Shown: piece after piece, positions 1 through 6,320 of the stretch | Numbering within the stretch: the stretch's first letter is position 1 | Layout of the letters: every line of letters begins with the position of its first letter | Program-made: the position numbers and the translations under genes | Assembly: GCA_022566355.1 (NCBI GenBank) | Contig: JADFJB010000073.1 | Location: 8,698-23,404, forward strand | Source of the DNA: a candidate division KSB1 bacterium | GTDB taxonomy: Bacteria > Zhuqueibacterota > JdFR-76 > DREG01 | Length of the DNA: 14,707 nucleotides | Direction of reading: 5' to 3' | The notes under the pieces: generated by a model | Databases searched by the model: none | The model's input: only the letters and a program-made list of their open reading frames with translations | What the model was told of the DNA's origin: nothing

Positions 1-468
1 CCAATATGCCCGGAAGGATACATTGGTTCCTATCAAGATTATTGTAGGGATTCTGGGCCTCAGGTAAGCAAGCCCTTTTTCAGTCACGACAGGATCCTGA
101 TTCACCAGGGAATACAGAAAAGGTAAGATCATATATCCTAAAAGAGCCAACACTAAACCAACAATGGTAGATATAAGGATGCCGGCATTCAGATCGTACC
201 CGGTCAAATGAGCCTTTCCCTCCCCGATCCGCCTTGCTACTAGCGCCTGCACACCAGCACTGATGCCCAGTAAAAACGAAATCAAAAGTAGGAAAATAAA
301 GTTACCGATCCCCACGCTCGCCAAAGCAGCGTTGCCCAACCGACCTACCATTGCAGTGTCGATGAGGCTCATTAGATTTTGTGAAAGCATTCCCCCAACA
401 ATAGGTAACGATAAACCAAGTATTTTTTTTAGACGTGACTTTTCGATTGACAGGGTAATTTGAGGCAT
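1..468 (-). CDS. MATE-family multidrug efflux transporter, N-terminal part (cut by window edge)
   Basis: Reading the minus strand from the ATG at 468 gives 156 codons with no stop, running off the left edge. The start reads MPQITLSIEKSRLKKILGLS, followed by hydrophobic helices with the features of MATE N-terminal halves: LPIVGGMLSQNLMSLIDTAM, then a VGRLG-N-AALASVGIG stretch and an SAGVQALVARRIGEG loop. MATE transporters export cationic drugs or metabolites across the inner membrane in exchange for Na+ or H+ and have 12 membrane helices; about four are visible. An AGG sits roughly nine bases before the ATG as a weak ribosome binding site. No partner gene is visible and the substrate cannot be told from this part. 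I am sure of the family; the completeness of the gene is unknown. Confidence 0.9.
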   Translation of the reverse strand, partial: MPQITLSIEKSRLKKILGLSLPIVGGMLSQNLMSLIDTAMVGRLGNAALASVGIGNFIFLLLISFLLGISAGVQALVARRIGEGKAHLTGYDLNAGILISTIVGLVLALLGYMILPFLYSLVNQDPVVTEKGLAYLRPRIPTIILIGTNVSFRAYW

Positions 469-661
469 GAAATACCTGTTACGACCTTTTTGCTTTGATC
501 TCGTGAGCTGAATAAATAAAATAATAAATATCGATTAACAAGAAACAAGAAAATAAATGTCTTTCAAAAGGTTGTGCTGAACCTGAAGAAGAGAATCTAA
601 TTAAATACAAGCACATTATAAAGGCCAAAATAGATTCCTACTGAATGACATACCTACCTTT

Positions 662-699
662 CATTTATCAGTGTTAAATCCGTGTTAATCTGTAGCTAA
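662..699. repeat. Fragment of a dispersed-repeat-like phrase
   Basis: The stretch contains the near-repeating words GTGTTAAATCCGTGTTAATCTG followed by TAGCTAA. I recognise it as resembling a phrase scattered between genes in several uncultured bacterial genomes, but that is from memory and unchecked. A short echo, GGTTAATCTGT, occurs at 12923-12933. No matching inverted arm was found nearby, so this may be a remnant. The rest of 469-757 is AT-rich and holds no convincing gene. Confidence 0.3.
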
Positions 700-757
700 A
701 AATTATCTTACTTTTATGTGGCGCTTTATCCCCGATAATCAAACCAATTCTTTGTCC

Positions 758-1057
758 CTACCCTGAAACACGATTGATCTCATCCAATTCCCCTTGAGTG
801 GGCTGATAACCTTTACCTGCTTTGTAGGTTTTTAATGATTCTGCAATTTGACTCATAAGATCAGGATTTTGTAACACATAGGAACTTTCATCGTCAGGAA
901 GCTTGACGTCGAAAGGCAAACCTCTGCGCAAAGAGATTAGACTGTATAATATATTAATTACCTCCGAATGTGATATTCCTAATTTACTTAAAATCTCTTC
1001 GACGTTGTTTTTTAGTGCTGGATTTATTCGGGCGGTTACCGTTGTTTCTCTTGCCAT
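758..1057 (-). CDS. RelB/DinJ-type antitoxin without an adjacent toxin
   Basis: A 99-residue protein. Residues 1-53 (MARETTVTARINPALKNN, ILSKLGISHSEVINILYSL, RRGLPFDVKLP) match the ribbon-helix-helix DNA-binding half of RelB/DinJ antitoxins: a TARI strand, a helix-turn ending in LPFD. Residues 60-99 (NPDLMSQIAESLKTYKAGKG) have the look of an antitoxin tail that wraps its toxin. Such proteins neutralise a RelE/YafQ-type mRNA interferase and repress their own operon. The start is supported by GGAG seven bases before the ATG. The toxin normally lies directly downstream, but 469-757 holds no open frame of RelE size. It is therefore an orphan antitoxin, either a relic or able to act on a toxin elsewhere. 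The family call is good; activity is unknown. Confidence 0.78.
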   Translation of the reverse strand: MARETTVTARINPALKNNVEEILSKLGISHSEVINILYSLISLRRGLPFDVKLPDDESSYVLQNPDLMSQIAESLKTYKAGKGYQPTQGELDEINRVSG

Positions 1058-1211
1058 ATTTTTTCTCCAATTTAAAACAATGTAATACTAATGTATAAAC
1101 AGTTACAACCTTTTGCTCTATGATTTTATCACTGCAACAGATCATTCAACTCCAACAAGCCTAACTAACTCAAGCCATGTGAGCACAGTTGAATCTTATA
1201 TCAAACTCAGT

Positions 1212-1604
1212 TTACACTAACCAGTTTTCTAAACTGAGGTTCTCAATTCTATTGAAATGTTTACTGTTACCCGTTATTAATTTCGTGCATTTCGTTAAAA
1301 CCGTTGCGGCTATTAAAATATCCGCATCTGGAAGCAGGGCACTATTTCTATAAAGATTAGATTTCAATTCCCCAAACTTTTTTAGGATTTCTAAATCAGT
1401 ATCGATGATATCAATGGATAATAAAAATTCATCTACAACATTTTTGTTCTTTATTTTATTACTCGATCTTTCTGCACCATAATATAATTCACCAACGGTC
1501 ATAAAAGAAATGGAGACTTGTTCATCGCTACTTAGTCTATTTTCTATTACAATGTTGTTGCCTCATAACAACTCTATGCATATGTCAGTGCCGATAAGAA
1601 TCAC
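1212..1604 (-). pseudogene. vapC: vapC PIN-domain toxin, inactivated by an in-frame stop and loss of the first catalytic Asp
   Basis: Reading from a GTG at 1604, which overlaps the antitoxin stop in a GTGA junction, the minus strand encodes VILIGTDICIELL, then TGA at 1565-1563 (codon 14), then GNNIVIENRL and on into SFMTVGELYYGAERS. The full frame would be about 130 residues, the usual VapC length. VapC proteins are Mg2+-dependent PIN RNases that cleave tRNA or rRNA. The family reads LDT[DN]xCxxLLRG at this point. Here the catalytic Asp is Gly (IGTD) and the Arg codon is TGA, a change one base from CGA. Later acidic positions remain: the Glu of VGEL, the Asp of LLPDADILIAA, and TGNSKHF near the end. 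A 96-residue remnant could start at the ATG at 1502, but it would lack the first active-site strand. The toxin is almost certainly dead, barring sequencing error. Confidence 0.88.
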
Positions 1605-1885
1605 AAATTCACTTCACGACCCAATGTGCGGTTCTCATAAATATCATTAATTATTTCCTGTGTTGATCTTTCATCATCCCATTCATTAGCTAGTTTTTTC
1701 CAAATGTTCAATTGTGTTTCTTTGGAGATATTTTTTTTCGTTTTTGCAAGATGATTGACTTCCTCTTGAACCCCTCGCTCTAAAAGTAATAATATTTCGT
1801 TATTGAGACTTCTTTTTCCCATTTGTGATAATGCCCGAATCTTCCTGACAATTTTTTCAGGAATATTTCTAACTGTTATATTCAT
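1601..1885 (-). CDS. FitA/VapB-type ribbon-helix-helix antitoxin
   Basis: A 94-residue antitoxin of the FitA/VapB kind. The N-terminal ribbon-helix-helix (MNITVRNIPEKIVRKIRALS, then GKRSLNNEILLLLERGV, residues 1-40) binds operator DNA. The C-terminal tail ending in YENRTLGREVNL matches tails that insert into the active site of a partner VapC PIN nuclease. AGGA lies seven bases before the ATG. Its stop overlaps the GTG start of the vapC frame by four bases, typical of translationally coupled toxin-antitoxin pairs. The antitoxin is intact while the toxin is broken, as expected when a locus decays toxin-first. It may still repress its promoter or protect against related VapC toxins. The family call is firm from both ends of the protein. 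Confidence 0.85.
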   Translation of the reverse strand: MNITVRNIPEKIVRKIRALSQMGKRSLNNEILLLLERGVQEEVNHLAKTKKNISKETQLNIWKKLANEWDDERSTQEIINDIYENRTLGREVNL

Positions 1886-1913
1886 GGTTTTTTCCTGTAA
1901 AAGGTCATAGATA

Positions 1914-1947
1914 ATTATATTATAGTTATAAACTAGTTACATTTTAA
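1914..1947 (-). promoter_or_regulatory. Putative promoter/operator of the vapB-vapC locus
   Basis: On the minus strand TTAAAA (1942-1947) is followed after 17 bases by TATAAT (1919-1924), with a second overlapping TATAAT at 1914-1919. The antitoxin ATG lies 33 bases further on. The region is rich in short A/T palindromes, including ACTAGT, and could carry the operator for the ribbon-helix-helix antitoxin. The -35 match is only partial. Confidence 0.4.
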
Positions 1948-2061
1948 ATATTTGTGAGGATATATTAAGCTCGCATTGTGGCAATGTTCGGATGGTTCAC
2001 ATGACGACCAATCTTCTGATTGTTCGAGTGCGACAATCAAGATGAACAATGCAGCATTCTG
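1948..2061. other. Intergenic stretch with small hairpins downstream of the SDR gene
   Basis: Between the dehydrogenase stop and the antitoxin promoter are two small perfect hairpins: CATTG-TGG-CAATG (1974-1986) and CAATC-TTCT-GATTG (2009-2022). Neither is followed by a clear T-run on the minus strand, so they are at best weak terminators of the upstream operon. No gene is visible here. Confidence 0.3.
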
Positions 2062-2829
2062 TTATCTCCCACCATCAATCGATAGTACCTGACCCGTTAT
2101 CCATTTGGCATAATCCGAGGCGAAAAAGAGGACGCCATTTGCAATATCGTCCGGTTCTCCCAGGCGTTTCAAGGCTATTTTATCAACAAGTGCTTTTTGT
2201 CCGGTTTCGCCATAGGATTGCCACTGTTTTTCCGTGTTGGGATTAGACCTGATAAATCCCGGTGCGATATTATTCACCGTAATCTGCCAGGGTCCCAATT
2301 CGTGGGCCAGTTGCTTCGTTAATCCGATTTGCGCCGCCTTGGCAGAAGTATAGGCTTGTATGCCGGTAAGACTGACGCCCAAACCCGCACCGCTGGAAAT
2401 ATTGATAATTCGACCATAACGCGCTGTTTTCATTCCAGGAGCAACAGCCTGGGCAAAATAAAATGCTGCGGAGGTATTGACAGCAAAAACATCTAGCCAG
2501 TCGTCTTCGGAAACCTCTTCAAGAGGGCGGCCGACCTGCCCTAACACACCACCGGCATTATTGACTAAAATATGCACCATGCCGGACTCAGCCGAGGCCT
2601 CTTCGACAAACTCAAAAACAGCTTTTTTATCCCGAACATCGACAGTGCGGATCCGGCAGTCACCCGAAGTACCCTGACACAGATTCTGGGTTTCCGCCAA
2701 CTCATCTCCCAAAATATCGCAAGCCCACACCGAAGCGCCACGTTTGGCAAAAGCCAGGCTGATAGCGCGGCCAAAGCCGTGTGCTGCACCGGTTACGATA
2801 ACGGTTTTACCTGTAAATTCAATCTGCAT
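2062..2829 (-). CDS. Short-chain dehydrogenase/reductase (SDR), 3-oxoacyl-ACP reductase-like
   Basis: A 255-residue classical SDR, the standard family length, with every signature in place. The nucleotide-binding TGAAHGFG is at 13-20 and an acidic D38 follows the second strand, favouring NAD(H). NNAG is at 90-93, the structural Asn at N118, catalytic Ser at S145/S146, and YTSAK with Y160 and K164. APGF follows at 189-192, and the C-terminus ends in IDGGR. Such enzymes reduce keto groups or oxidise alcohols in the cytoplasm; the substrate cannot be read from sequence and FabG-like activity is only one option. It starts 30 bases after the end of the phosphatase-superfamily gene upstream and is probably the last gene of a three-gene operon. 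The Shine-Dalgarno before its ATG is weak (TTAGAG). Confidence 0.9.
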   Translation of the reverse strand: MQIEFTGKTVIVTGAAHGFGRAISLAFAKRGASVWACDILGDELAETQNLCQGTSGDCRIRTVDVRDKKAVFEFVEEASAESGMVHILVNNAGGVLGQVGRPLEEVSEDDWLDVFAVNTSAAFYFAQAVAPGMKTARYGRIINISSGAGLGVSLTGIQAYTSAKAAQIGLTKQLAHELGPWQITVNNIAPGFIRSNPNTEKQWQSYGETGQKALVDKIALKRLGEPDDIANGVLFFASDYAKWITGQVLSIDGGR

Positions 2830-2859
2830 GATTGCTCTAAAATATGATTTTACAACTGC

Positions 2860-4005
2860 TTATCTTTCAACCTTCAGTATTTGGTCGATTGGCTTACCTA
2901 CCTCGTTGATGCTTTCATAGTTTATTCCTAAAATGGTTGCTATAGTACTTGCAATTTGATTTGCAACAATCGGAACGCTATTGCTGACTTCACCTTTCGC
3001 TTTTATCCCGGCTCCCCATGCAATCATCCAGGTTTGATCCGTTCCTTCATATTTACTGCCATGATTTCTCCAATTGTCGATTGGATCTGTACCCCTGCCG
3101 TGGTCCGTAGTAATTATGAAAACGGTATTATCTTTGTATTGCTCGTCCGACTGAACAAATTCCCACAAATCTTTAACGAAAGCATCCGTTTGCTTCGCCG
3201 ACTTTAAATAAGCTTCATAATCACCATCGTGAGCAAAGTCATCGGTTTCGCCATAAGCAATATAAACTACATTGGGTTTGTTTTTCTTAATGTATTCTTT
3301 AGCATAGTGATGTGTGAATGCGTCATATCTAACCGTATTCCAAATTTTTGGCAACTGACTCTGAATGGTATTCAGCGATCGCTCCATTTCCGTCAGACCT
3401 TCACCAACCGCATTTTCAAAGCCGGCATTCACCGGAATTCCGCTTCTTTCTTCATTGATGATATAGGGGAAGACATCCCAAGAACCAAATGCCGCTACTC
3501 TGCCATTAAACTGTGGTTGTTCATTGATGATTTCCAAAACCGTTTTATTGGGGTTGTTCATTTTTTTGTTGGAGTCGATTCTCTCATCAACATAACCAAC
3601 CAATATTTCACTATAACCGGGGTATGAAAAACGATGCGGATTGGATATGCTGACAGCGCTGCCGATAGTCCTATTTCCATAAATCTGGCCTATCTTTTCA
3701 ATTTCGCTCCAGATAAAAGGCGTCAATTTCTTTCTTCTCATTTTAGTATCATCGTGCCAGAATTCATTTTTGAGTTCCTCAAGATTTCCAACATATTTTT
3801 TATTCCCTATCAACAGTGAATCTGCGCCTGAGAACAACTCCTGCCAGCGATATCCGTCCCAGGTAATCAGAAATACATTTTTGGTTTTTTGATCATCAGA
3901 ACATTGCGTAAAAAGAAACAACAAACCAAATAGTAGTGTTCTTTTCAGCCATTTGATTAAATTTATTTTGAAAAACGGGATAGCTCTATTGGTTTTAATA
4001 GCCAT
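2860..4005 (-). CDS. Exported alkaline phosphatase-superfamily hydrolase (type I phosphodiesterase/sulfatase fold), possible lipoprotein
   Basis: A 381-residue metalloenzyme of the alkaline phosphatase superfamily. After a basic N-terminus, a hydrophobic stretch at 22-34 ends at C35 (LFTQC|SDD), a non-ideal lipobox. This suggests an exported or lipid-anchored protein facing the periplasm. Expected two-metal ligands are present: D50 in ITWDGYRW, a nucleophile in SYPGYSEIL (S132 most likely), D255 and H259 in ETDDFAHDGD, D301-H302 in TTDHGRG, and H315 in RNHGS. This order matches type I phosphodiesterases, nucleotide pyrophosphatases and related enzymes that cleave phosphate or sulfate esters; Ser rather than Thr as nucleophile leaves the substrate class open. 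AAGG lies eight bases before the ATG. It sits 63 bases after the DUF1499 gene and 30 bases before the dehydrogenase, all on the same strand. Confidence 0.85.
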   Translation of the reverse strand: MAIKTNRAIPFFKINLIKWLKRTLLFGLLFLFTQCSDDQKTKNVFLITWDGYRWQELFSGADSLLIGNKKYVGNLEELKNEFWHDDTKMRRKKLTPFIWSEIEKIGQIYGNRTIGSAVSISNPHRFSYPGYSEILVGYVDERIDSNKKMNNPNKTVLEIINEQPQFNGRVAAFGSWDVFPYIINEERSGIPVNAGFENAVGEGLTEMERSLNTIQSQLPKIWNTVRYDAFTHHYAKEYIKKNKPNVVYIAYGETDDFAHDGDYEAYLKSAKQTDAFVKDLWEFVQSDEQYKDNTVFIITTDHGRGTDPIDNWRNHGSKYEGTDQTWMIAWGAGIKAKGEVSNSVPIVANQIASTIATILGINYESINEVGKPIDQILKVER

Positions 4006-4068
4006 ATTTTGGACCTTAAATTAGTTAGCATTTAGTCGATCTTCCTCTTCGTCTAACTCTCCCTGGCA

Positions 4069-4560
4069 CTAATTGACATTTTTTATTCTTTTATTAAATA
4101 AGTCCGAAATCAACTCCACTCGTTTTCTATTTACCCCAAGATCACTAGTTCCGACTCTAGAACCAGATCGTAAATGAATGATATTTTTAGACTTATCCAG
4201 CCTGATTTCCAAATCGTCAACGAAGCTGAAAATAGAGACGGTGAAAGTGAAAGCCATATAAGAATCCTGTTCAGATTGTATTTCGCCTCCCGCTTCTTGA
4301 ATCACGGCTTTGACCAGATCCATTATTCCTCCTGATTTTTCAACCGGATAATTCAAATGCGAAATGTAATGAGATTTATCTTCATCGAATTCACTATTGA
4401 CGCAGTTTGGTTTATCAGGACAAGGAGAGAGTCGTCCTGCAATTAATCCCGGAGATTTGCCGTTTTTTGATTGATTCGCGAGAATGTAAAACCGAATCAG
4501 GATGGTTACAGAAAGGAGCGCCACAATGATAAGCATTATTTTGGTTATCTTTTTTTTCAT
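4069..4560 (-). CDS. DUF1499 domain membrane-anchored protein
   Basis: A 163-residue protein with one N-terminal membrane helix (about residues 8-28, IMLIIVALLSVTILIRFYIL) and a DUF1499 domain after it. Family hallmarks are LSPCPDKPNCVNSE near residue 45, FTFTVSIFSFVDDLEIRLD in the middle and the HLRSGSRVGTSDLGVNRKRV block near the end. The biochemical function of DUF1499 is unknown. The single helix with no cleavage site suggests an inner-membrane anchor with the domain outside the cytoplasm. It is the first gene of the apparent operon and lies about 95 bases after a good promoter. A link to the two enzymes downstream is inferred only from co-orientation. Confidence 0.85.
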   Translation of the reverse strand: MKKKITKIMLIIVALLSVTILIRFYILANQSKNGKSPGLIAGRLSPCPDKPNCVNSEFDEDKSHYISHLNYPVEKSGGIMDLVKAVIQEAGGEIQSEQDSYMAFTFTVSIFSFVDDLEIRLDKSKNIIHLRSGSRVGTSDLGVNRKRVELISDLFNKRIKNVN

Positions 4561-4661
4561 GTTACTCTAAAAAAATTATTAGACATTTTGTTCATCAGGT
4601 TTGATCCTGTCTAAATATGTATGATTCGGATTGCCATGCATAATTTTTTTAGTTTTGACAT

Positions 4662-4690
4662 TATATACAATATTAAGTGGCTTAAGTCAA
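4662..4690 (-). promoter_or_regulatory. Sigma70-like promoter for the DUF1499-phosphatase-SDR operon
   Basis: On the minus strand TTGACT (4685-4690) is followed after 17 bases by TATATA (4662-4667); a TATAAT overlaps two bases later. Spacing and both hexamers fit a vegetative promoter. Transcription would begin near 4655 and give a leader of about 95 bases before the ATG at 4560. Confidence 0.55.
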
Positions 4691-5127
4691 TAAGTTTATC
4701 TGAATTCTTTGTACACACATCATTCGGGGCTGATTGCCACAATGTGGAACCGGGGCATAAGAATTCTGACGGTGACGAATCCGATATTTTGAGTTAAATA
4801 AAATATGCAAATCAAAGTAATTCTAAAAATTTTTATATAAATTCACAAACAACTTTTAGGTTTTTAAATCATGATATAGCTCTCTCTGCCTATATTAATG
4901 AGACAAAAAGTTGCTTATCCACAAAGAACAACAACAAAATCCCACTCGATTGGCTTGAAGATGAAGAAAATCCGGGTTAAGAAAATGAACGTTCATAAGA
5001 TTTCCCTTGATTTGTTAAAAACCATTTATTTTATTTCATTAGGCAATCACCCTGGCAAAGATTATTAATCTTTTAACTTTAGTAATCAAACAAGTAAATA
5101 TTTAGGTAATTTCTAATTTTAATCAAC

Positions 5128-5134
5128 AAGGAGG
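5128..5134 (+). promoter_or_regulatory. Strong Shine-Dalgarno of the kinase-like gene
   Basis: AAGGAGG ends eight bases before the ATG at 5143. It is far stronger than the sites of most genes in this window and fixes the start of the secreted protein, keeping the signal peptide in frame. Confidence 0.8.
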
Positions 5135-5142
5135 GCATTATT

Positions 5143-6114
5143 ATGTTTCGGATATTATTTGGCAGATTCTTGCCATCATGTACTATGCTATTGTTGCTCC
5201 TTCCCACCTATTCGCCTGCACAGGATTCCAATATTGTCTACCCGATCGAAGAGATCGAACGCAGGCTCGCGCGTGACGATTTTGAGATCTTTCGCTTTAA
5301 TGATCTTCGGTTTGAAGGTGATATCGGGAAACGAGTCATTCTCAAATACGCGGATGTGAAATATATACAGGCAAAGTGGCGGCGGGCGCGTAAGGGTGGG
5401 CATGAATTCAACAATGCGCCCCGCTACGAAATAGCTGCGTATCAAATTCAAAAACTATTCCTGGATGAAAACGAATATGTCGTCCCGCCGACGGTATGCC
5501 GGGGATTTCTGATGGAACAGTACAAAAATATTGAAAAGGATGCTCGTCCGACCTTTAATAAACCGGACATGGTCCTCGTCATGCTGCAATACTGGCTGGA
5601 TGAAGTAACCACTGATGATGTGTACGATAAGAAGAGATTTGATAACGATTCGTTGTACGCAAAACATTTTGCCAACACAAATATCCTCACCTACCTCATT
5701 CGTCACTCAGACAGTAACAAAGGCAACTTGCTGATCTCAACAGACAAATCAAATCCCCGGGTATTTTCTGTTGACAATGGTGTCGCATTCAGAAGCGAGA
5801 TAAGTAACCGGGGTACCAAATGGCGTTCCATACAGGTAAAAAAACTGCCCAAAAAAACCATTGAACGGTTGCGAGGAATTACACCTGAAGTGTTACATAA
5901 AGCGTTGGGTGTAGTTGCACAAATAGAAATTAAAAATGGTATCATAAAATCAGCAAAGCCGTCCGAAAACATCGACGCTAAAAAAGGAGTTCGTCGCAAA
6001 GAAGGCATTATCCAGCTCGGGCTTACTGAAAGAGAAATCAACATGATTGAAAAGCGGTTAAGAGATCTTCTCGAAAAGGTAGATAAAGGTAAGTACGAAT
6101 TATTCCAGACATAG
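5143..6114 (+). CDS. Secreted FAM20C/PI4-kinase-like fold protein, putative extracytoplasmic kinase
   Basis: A 323-residue protein with a Sec signal peptide: basic residues at 3 and 8, a leucine run at 16-20, and a likely cut at SPA|QDS near residue 26. The mature part carries the landmarks of atypical kinases of the FAM20C/CotH/PI3-PI4-kinase type. A lysine-bearing strand (K68 in VILKYA, or K78 in QAKW) is followed by E96 in RYEIAAYQI and a VVPPT motif (113-117). The catalytic loop is IRHSDSNKGN (H178, D180, N185) and the metal-binding DNG is D201-G203 in FSVDNGVAF. In those families the Lys-Glu pair holds ATP and Asp/Asn bind metal. An exported kinase would need ATP outside the cytoplasm, or use another nucleotide-type donor. 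It stands alone between intergenic gaps. The fold call is good, catalysis is inferred, and the substrate is unknown. Confidence 0.68.
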   Translation: MFRILFGRFLPSCTMLLLLLPTYSPAQDSNIVYPIEEIERRLARDDFEIFRFNDLRFEGDIGKRVILKYADVKYIQAKWRRARKGGHEFNNAPRYEIAAYQIQKLFLDENEYVVPPTVCRGFLMEQYKNIEKDARPTFNKPDMVLVMLQYWLDEVTTDDVYDKKRFDNDSLYAKHFANTNILTYLIRHSDSNKGNLLISTDKSNPRVFSVDNGVAFRSEISNRGTKWRSIQVKKLPKKTIERLRGITPEVLHKALGVVAQIEIKNGIIKSAKPSENIDAKKGVRRKEGIIQLGLTEREINMIEKRLRDLLEKVDKGKYELFQT

Positions 6115-6171
6115 CCTTTGATTGGTAATGATGGTATTAGATAAACAAGATTAACAAAACATGAACAGAAT

Positions 6172-6290
6172 ACCAAATTACAAGCACTAATATTTCAAAT
6201 ATTTGATTAATGAATTTTAGTATAACTCTTTTTTTGGTTATTGTATTTGAAATTTATTTGTGATTTGTATTTTCAATTATTTGGTAATTT
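6172..6290. repeat. AT-rich imperfect inverted repeat
   Basis: The left arm (6172-6200) and right arm (6245-6290) form an imperfect inverted pair. The reverse complement of the left arm begins ATTTGAAATATTAGTGCTTG, and the right arm begins ATTTGAAATTTATTTGTGAT; both continue to an ATTTGGTA word. About 45 bases separate the arms. It fills most of the gap between the kinase-like gene and the transporter gene. It could be a decayed mobile palindromic element, but low complexity inflates the similarity. Confidence 0.4.
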
Positions 6291-6320
6291 CAATTTTGAG
6301 CATTTATACTTGTAGCAGGA

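Larger units (their letters stand above)
4561..5142. other. Long AT-rich divergent intergenic region
   Basis: This 582-base region separates the minus-strand DUF1499 operon from the plus-strand kinase-like gene. It holds the minus-strand promoter at 4662-4690, a 7-bp-stem hairpin at 5057-5073 (AAAGATT-ATT-AATCTTT), and the ribosome binding site of the next gene. A 56-codon frame at 4898-5068 and a protein-like tail at 4924-4980 (see findings) have no ribosome binding site and no convincing family match. Nothing else is recognised. Confidence 0.5.

Noticed and set aside
1563-1565. The in-frame TGA of vapC as a selenocysteine or recoded codon.
   Set aside because: The position is Arg in the family, no selenocysteine element is seen, and the neighbouring catalytic Asp is also lost, so decay is simpler.
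4655-4660. Plus-strand TTGACA that could be a -35 box for the kinase-like gene.
   Set aside because: No -10 hexamer at 16-18 bases; the same bases are better explained by the minus-strand promoter, and the gene starts nearly 500 bases away.
1974-4744. A 12-bp exact inverted match (CATTGTGGCAAT at 1974-1985, ATTGCCACAATG at 4733-4744) flanking the three-gene operon.
   Set aside because: Several 12-bp matches are expected by chance in a window of this size, flanking bases do not extend it, and no transposase or target duplication is present.
4898-5068. A 56-codon plus-strand frame starting MRQKVAYPQRTTT.
   Set aside because: No ribosome binding site, odd composition from AT-rich DNA, no recognisable family, and its stop lies inside a hairpin.
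5188-5706. Minus-strand frames across the kinase-like gene.
   Set aside because: They overlap a well-supported gene with signal peptide and motifs, lack ribosome binding sites and resemble no family.
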